Source: Bog-756 sp963824645 (GTDB taxonomy: Bacteria > Actinomycetota > Acidimicrobiia > Acidimicrobiales > RAAP-2). Taken from it: a stretch of DNA of 64,000 nt. The DNA lies in assembly GCA_963824645.1 (NCBI GenBank), contig CAWGQC010000003.1, positions 186,001 through 250,000 on the forward strand, written 5' to 3'. Below are positions 61,696-64,000 of this stretch, in pieces (the first letter of the stretch is position 1; the number at the start of each line of letters is the position of its first letter). The translations under genes were made by a program, and so were the position numbers. The notes beneath the pieces were generated by a model. It was given only the letters and a program-made list of their open reading frames with translations. It was not told the DNA's origin and ran no database searches.

Positions 61696-63242
61696 ACCTG
61701 ACTCCCGACGGTGTCGTCCGGTGAGAGGGGCAACTCGACGACGAACCGCGAGCCGCCCTGGGGGGCATCCTCGATCCACACCGAGCCACCGTGGAGACGG
61801 ACGTGTTCAGCCACCAGTGACAGCCCCAGTCCGGTGCCTTCGCTCGACTCCCGCTGGCCGGACCGGCTGCCGCGGTAGAAGCGCTCGAAGAGATGAAGGC
61901 GCTCCTGGGGGGGGATGCCCGGCCCGTGGTCCTCGATGATGACCCGAATGGTGGGCGGCGGCCCGGTGTCGTCGGTCTCCGCCGGGTAGCGCTCGACGAT
62001 GACCCGTGTGGCCCCACCGGCGTAGAGGGCGGCGTTGTCGACCAGGTTGGCCATCACCCGCTCGAAGCGCCGTTTGTCCACCCGCAGGCGCACACCCTCG
62101 ACCCCGGGTTCGACCTGGACGGGCAGCTCCGACGGGCGGTGGCCGTTGCTGCGCATGACAGCTGAGGCCGTCACCGCCCTGCGGACCAGCTCGCCGGGGT
62201 CGACTTCGTCGAGGGAGAGCTCGGCCGAGCCGGCATCGAATCGGGAGATCTCCAACAGGTCATCCACCATCCGGGTGAACCGCTGGAGGTCGCCGTCGAG
62301 CAGATCCAGCGCGCTCTGGGCCCGCGGATCCAGCTCGGCCCGATGAGCCTCGAGGACACCGACGGTGGCGGACAGGGTGGTCAGCGGCGACCGGAGCTCG
62401 TGGCTGACGTCGGAGGTGAAGCGGGCCTCCCTCTCGATCCGATCCTGGAGGTTGGCCGTCATCCGGTTGAAGGCGGACGCCAGCTCCTGGAGGTCGACAT
62501 CGTCCCCGGCCTCCACCCGGGTGTCGAGATCGCCGTCGGCGATGGCCACGGCGGCATCGGTGACATCACTCAGGGGTCGGAGTGCCCTCCCGGTGGCCCA
62601 CCGACCCAGGGCGGCGCCGGCCAAGGTGGTCACGAGGGCCGCCGCCCCCAGGGCAAAGGCGAGGGTGCGCAGGGTGCCGTCCAGCTCGGCCAACGAGAAC
62701 ACCTCGAAGTAGGTGGCGTGCACGGCCGGCAGGGGAACGCCGATGACCAGTTCGGGTGTGCCGCTCAGTTCGAAGACCTGGGAGGCCGGTGTCCCCGACA
62801 GGACCAGGGTGCGTTCGCGTTCCGGCACCGCGCTTTCGCTCACCGAGATAGAGGTGGCATACCACTGACCACGGCTGTGAAGAACGGACCGCGAGCCGGG
62901 AAGGGTGTCCACCGATTCGATCAGCTGGTTGACCTGTGTTCCCGGCGACCGCAGTGAGTTCTGGATCAACGAGGCGTTGGCGAATGCCTGCCGCTGGTCG
63001 GCCGTCTGACGTTCGTTGAGGAAACTCTGACGGGCGGCGAAGTAGGTGATGCCGGCCATGAGTGTCGAGAGGGCCAGCGCTCCGATGGCGAAGGTGGCGG
63101 TGACCCGGGCCCGCAGACCCAGCTCGGCCGACAGGCGGGTGCGCCGGACGGGTGGGGGAGCGGCACCGGTCGCCGGCTCTTCGTCGGCTGGCCCGGCGGT
63201 GGGGGGAGTCACGCCTACCGGGGGCTGTTCAGCCGAAGCCAC
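61692..63242 (-). CDS. mtrB: Sensor histidine kinase, MtrB-like
   Basis: The kinase has 516 residues. Membrane helices at about 48-70 and 192-214 enclose an extracellular domain. A HAMP domain (about 215-270), the HisKA box with H281 (DVSHELRSPLTT) and an HATPase with GPGIPP and GTGLGLSL follow. A proline-rich N-terminus of about 40 residues is basic. It should control cell-wall and division genes with the MtrA-like regulator. The GTG start is 3 nt after the regulator stop. Confidence 0.92.
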   Translation of the reverse strand: MASAEQPPVGVTPPTAGPADEEPATGAAPPPVRRTRLSAELGLRARVTATFAIGALALSTLMAGITYFAARQSFLNERQTADQRQAFANASLIQNSLRSPGTQVNQLIESVDTLPGSRSVLHSRGQWYATSISVSESAVPERERTLVLSGTPASQVFELSGTPELVIGVPLPAVHATYFEVFSLAELDGTLRTLAFALGAAALVTTLAGAALGRWATGRALRPLSDVTDAAVAIADGDLDTRVEAGDDVDLQELASAFNRMTANLQDRIEREARFTSDVSHELRSPLTTLSATVGVLEAHRAELDPRAQSALDLLDGDLQRFTRMVDDLLEISRFDAGSAELSLDEVDPGELVRRAVTASAVMRSNGHRPSELPVQVEPGVEGVRLRVDKRRFERVMANLVDNAALYAGGATRVIVERYPAETDDTGPPPTIRVIIEDHGPGIPPQERLHLFERFYRGSRSGQRESSEGTGLGLSLVAEHVRLHGGSVWIEDAPQGGSRFVVELPLSPDDTVGSQV

Positions 63243-63245
63243 GGG

Positions 63246-63923
63246 TCACACCGCCAGCTTGTAGCCCATGCCCCGGACTGTGAGTATGAAGCGGGGATTG
63301 GCCGGGTCCGGCTCCACCTTGGTGCGCAGTCGACGCACGTGGACGTCGACCAGACGCCCGTCACCGAAGTAGTCGTAACCCCACACCTGTTCCAGGAGAT
63401 GTTCGCGGCTCAAGACCTTGCCCGGATGGTCGGCCAGTTCGCACAAGAGGCGGAACTCGGTCCGCGTACAGTGGACCTCCTCGCCGCCCCGGCGGACCAC
63501 GCCGGCTTCCGGTTCGATTTCGACGTCCCCGAAGCCGAGGACAGAGTCGCCCGAGTCCTCCGCGCGCGAGCGCCGCAGGAGAGCCCGGATACGGGCCGCC
63601 AGTTCCTTGGCCACAAAAGGCTTCGTCACGTAGTCGTCGGCCCCCGCCTCGAGACCGGCCACCACGTCATGGGTGTCGGAGCGGGCGGTCACCATGATGA
63701 TGGGAACCGTGCTCTGGCGGCGCAGGCTCCGGCATGTTTCGAACCCGTCGATGCCCGGGAGCATGAGGTCGATGAGGACCAGCTCGAAGGGGTTGTCGTG
63801 GAATCGGGACACGGCGTCCTCGCCGCTCGACACGTCCTCGACGTTGTAGCCCTCGTCTTCGAGGGCGAGGCGCATAGAGGACCGGATCCGCTCGTCGTCT
63901 TCGACCACCAGGATCCGGCTCAT
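63246..63923 (-). CDS. mtrA: OmpR-family response regulator, MtrA-like
   Basis: A 225-residue response regulator. The receiver has Asp pair EDD (8-10), phospho-acceptor D52 (LIDLMLPG) and K101 (TKPF). The winged-helix DNA-binding domain (about 130-225) has the HCTRTEFRLLCELADHPGKVLSR segment. Phosphorylated MtrA-type regulators bind genes for cell-wall enzymes and dnaA. ATG 63923 has a GATGAT at 6 nt. Confidence 0.93.
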   Translation of the reverse strand: MSRILVVEDDERIRSSMRLALEDEGYNVEDVSSGEDAVSRFHDNPFELVLIDLMLPGIDGFETCRSLRRQSTVPIIMVTARSDTHDVVAGLEAGADDYVTKPFVAKELAARIRALLRRSRAEDSGDSVLGFGDVEIEPEAGVVRRGGEEVHCTRTEFRLLCELADHPGKVLSREHLLEQVWGYDYFGDGRLVDVHVRRLRTKVEPDPANPRFILTVRGMGYKLAV

Positions 63924-63929
63924 GGTCCG

Positions 63930-63935
63930 ATCATC
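63930..63935 (-). promoter_or_regulatory. -10-like hexamer before mtrA
   Basis: Minus-strand GATGAT, 6 nt before ATG 63923. It retains the A and T at positions 2 and 6. Confidence 0.35.
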
Positions 63936-63941
63936 CCACGC

Positions 63942-63976
63942 CTTACCCCCCGCTCGGCGGCGAGACGGGGGGTAAG
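63942..63976 (-). terminator. Hairpin upstream of mtrA
   Basis: A perfect 11-bp stem (CTTACCCCCCG / CGGGGGGTAAG) with a 13-nt loop that can itself pair (CTCG/CGAG). It lies just after the apparent end of the gene preceding mtrA on the minus strand, so termination or attenuation before mtrA is likely. There is no T tract. Confidence 0.6.
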
Positions 63977-63978
63977 AG

Positions 63979-64000
63979 TCAGGAGTTGAGCCAGATCTGG
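63979..64000 (-). CDS. End of an upstream minus-strand gene (six residues)
   Basis: Reading from the window edge, the frame ends QIWLNS-stop at 63979-63981, just before the 11-bp hairpin. A stop so placed fits the 3' end of the gene before mtrA, but the fragment is too short to identify. Confidence 0.25.

Overview
The window is a high-GC bacterial chromosome segment. Gene content points to an actinobacterium, most likely of the class Acidimicrobiia (inference, no marker rRNA is present). The clues are an MtrA/MtrB-like two-component pair followed by a GerMN lipoprotein, a class II DAHP synthase, an F420-type LLM oxidoreductase, a maleylpyruvate-isomerase-fold protein, secreted proteins with YW.VA.DGGIF repeats, and a ParA/zinc-ribbon gene pair. 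No phage, transposase, CRISPR array or rRNA operon was seen.

Layout. 1-11.2 kb: metabolic and accessory genes (partial lipoprotein, DUF4118 membrane protein, OsmC, SDR, FAH hydrolase, ArfB, two hydrolases, a broken alpha/beta hydrolase, SurE, aldose 1-epimerase, a large GT39 membrane glycosyltransferase). Several frames in 6.3-9.4 kb are broken by single-base indels. 11.4-16.4 kb: one 1657-residue secreted repeat protein. 17.0-17.4 kb: tRNA-Lys, tRNA-His and tRNA-Arg, then ParA, a zinc-ribbon protein and DedA. 19.5-31.4 kb: MBL hydrolase, two PAS/GAF-GGDEF-EAL cyclic-di-GMP proteins, small-molecule enzymes, peptidase E, tRNA-Pro, Ppx/GppA, a 50-residue DUF5679 protein, glutathione peroxidase. 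31.4-38.9 kb: the conserved tig-clpP-clpX-folC-ndk protein-quality block, then mreB-mreC-mreD-mrdA for cell elongation. 41.8-52.3 kb: TIGR03960 radical SAM, TIGR03936, RNase E/G, rplU-rpmA, tyrosine phosphatase, obgE, proB, proA. 52.3-58.7 kb: MoxR ATPase, CoxE-like VWA protein, histidine phosphatase, a secreted repeat/GH25-like protein, DAHP synthase. 58.7-64 kb: LLM oxidoreductase, nadD, membrane protein, rsfS, then the mtrAB-lipoprotein operon on the minus strand.

How genes are expressed. At least 22 transcription-unit-leading genes on both strands carry a TA(G/C)NNT or closely related hexamer 5-12 nt before the start codon and no Shine-Dalgarno sequence, so leaderless mRNAs appear to be the default. 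Operon-internal genes instead use GTGA/ATGA stop-start overlaps or ordinary ribosome binding sites.

Sequence quality. At least five single-base indels break conserved genes, including the essential clpX near its 3' end. Each can be repaired by one base, which fits assembly or sequencing error better than pseudogene decay.
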